A DNA stretch of 5,092 nt from the NCBI GenBank assembly GCA_020200935.1, contig JAIVHR010000072.1:2238-7329 (forward strand). The letters are read 5' to 3'. The position numbers were made by a program, and so were the translations under genes. Each line of letters starts with the position of its first letter. Position 1 is the stretch's first letter. The notes beneath the pieces are model-generated. The model did not search any database. It was not told the DNA's origin and worked only from the letters and a program-made list of their open reading frames with translations. This DNA comes from Sphingomonadales bacterium. Its GTDB lineage: Bacteria; Pseudomonadota; Alphaproteobacteria; Sphingomonadales; Sphingomonadaceae. Shown here one piece after another: positions 4,875-5,092 of this stretch.

Positions 4875-5092
4875 ATGGCCAGGCTCGTTTATGTCGACGA
4901 CGATCTCCCGGGCATCGCGCGCCGCCGCTACGGCAAGGGCTGGGGCTATATCGATCCCGAAGGCGAGCGGATCGCCGACGAAGACGAAATCGAGCGGCTG
5001 AACGCGCTCACCGTGCCGCCGGCCTGGAAGGATGTCTGGCTCTGCCCGACGCCAAACGGCCATATCCAGGCGACCGGCTTCGACGAGAAGGG
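4875..5092 (+). CDS. DNA topoisomerase IB (poxvirus-like bacterial type), N-terminal part, runs off the right edge
   Basis: The first 72 codons are present. Bacterial topoisomerase IB enzymes relax supercoils by forming a transient 3'-phosphotyrosyl bond. The visible part is the N-terminal domain: LVYVDDDLPGIARRRYGKGW, then GYIDPEGERI (about 24-33), DEDEIERLNALTVPPAWKDV (about 35-54), and WLCPTPNGHIQATGFDEKG (about 55-73). The NGHIQATG stretch is a hallmark of the family. The catalytic arginines, lysine/histidine and tyrosine lie beyond the window, so integrity cannot be judged. The ATG at 4875 has AAGGAG at 4863-4868 with 6-nt spacing and fits the family start. An EcfG-type promoter lies just upstream, suggesting induction in the general stress response together with the divergent PfpI gene. 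Confidence 0.92.
   Translation, partial: MARLVYVDDDLPGIARRRYGKGWGYIDPEGERIADEDEIERLNALTVPPAWKDVWLCPTPNGHIQATGFDEK

Noticed and set aside
3877..5001. 374-codon plus-strand frame across the ligase end, PfpI gene and topoisomerase start
   Set aside because: It crosses three recognised genes in the wrong frame or strand and also covers the intergenic promoters.

Overview
The window is GC-rich, gene-dense DNA with short intergenic gaps. It looks like the chromosome of an alphaproteobacterium, most likely a member of the Sphingomonadales. This is inferred from three things: the sphingomonad-like S24/HTH gene cluster, the exosortase-A type surface-glycan genes, and a GGAAC-N16/17-CGTT promoter pair typical of the alphaproteobacterial general stress response sigma factor EcfG. 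No tRNA, rRNA, CRISPR array, insertion sequence or convincing terminator was found, and no gap between genes exceeds 300 bases.

Left part (1-1004): a small regulatory cluster. A CI/LexA-like repressor with an HTH and the start of an S24 peptidase domain (1-415, minus, runs off the window) is divergent from a 64-aa Cro-like HTH protein (508-702, plus). Two interlocking TAGGA/TCCTA dyads lie between them. The small HTH gene overlaps a conserved-looking hypothetical gene (693-1004). The layout resembles a phage lysogeny switch, although no phage structural genes are visible.

Middle part (1001-4171): an exosortase A (PEP-CTERM/XrtA) associated surface-polysaccharide region. A family-4-type glycosyltransferase (minus) is divergent from a small one-helix protein and a polytopic O-antigen-ligase-like protein (plus), which overlap each other. 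The glycosyltransferase reading frame matches its family for 358 residues, to base 1480. It then runs into 100 arginine-rich out-of-frame codons that overlap a different acidic ORF (1001-1444). The end of one gene and the beginning of another therefore appear to have been lost at about base 1480, by deletion, rearrangement or misassembly.

Right part (4168-5092): a DJ-1/PfpI-family protein (minus) and the start of a DNA topoisomerase IB (plus) are divergent. Each has an AAGGAG ribosome binding site at 6-nt spacing. Each also has an EcfG-type promoter, and the two -35 elements abut as the palindrome GTTCCGGAAC. This suggests both genes are induced together in the general stress response. Both convergent gene pairs in the window (at 1001-1004 and 4168-4171) share their stop codons in a 4-base overlap.
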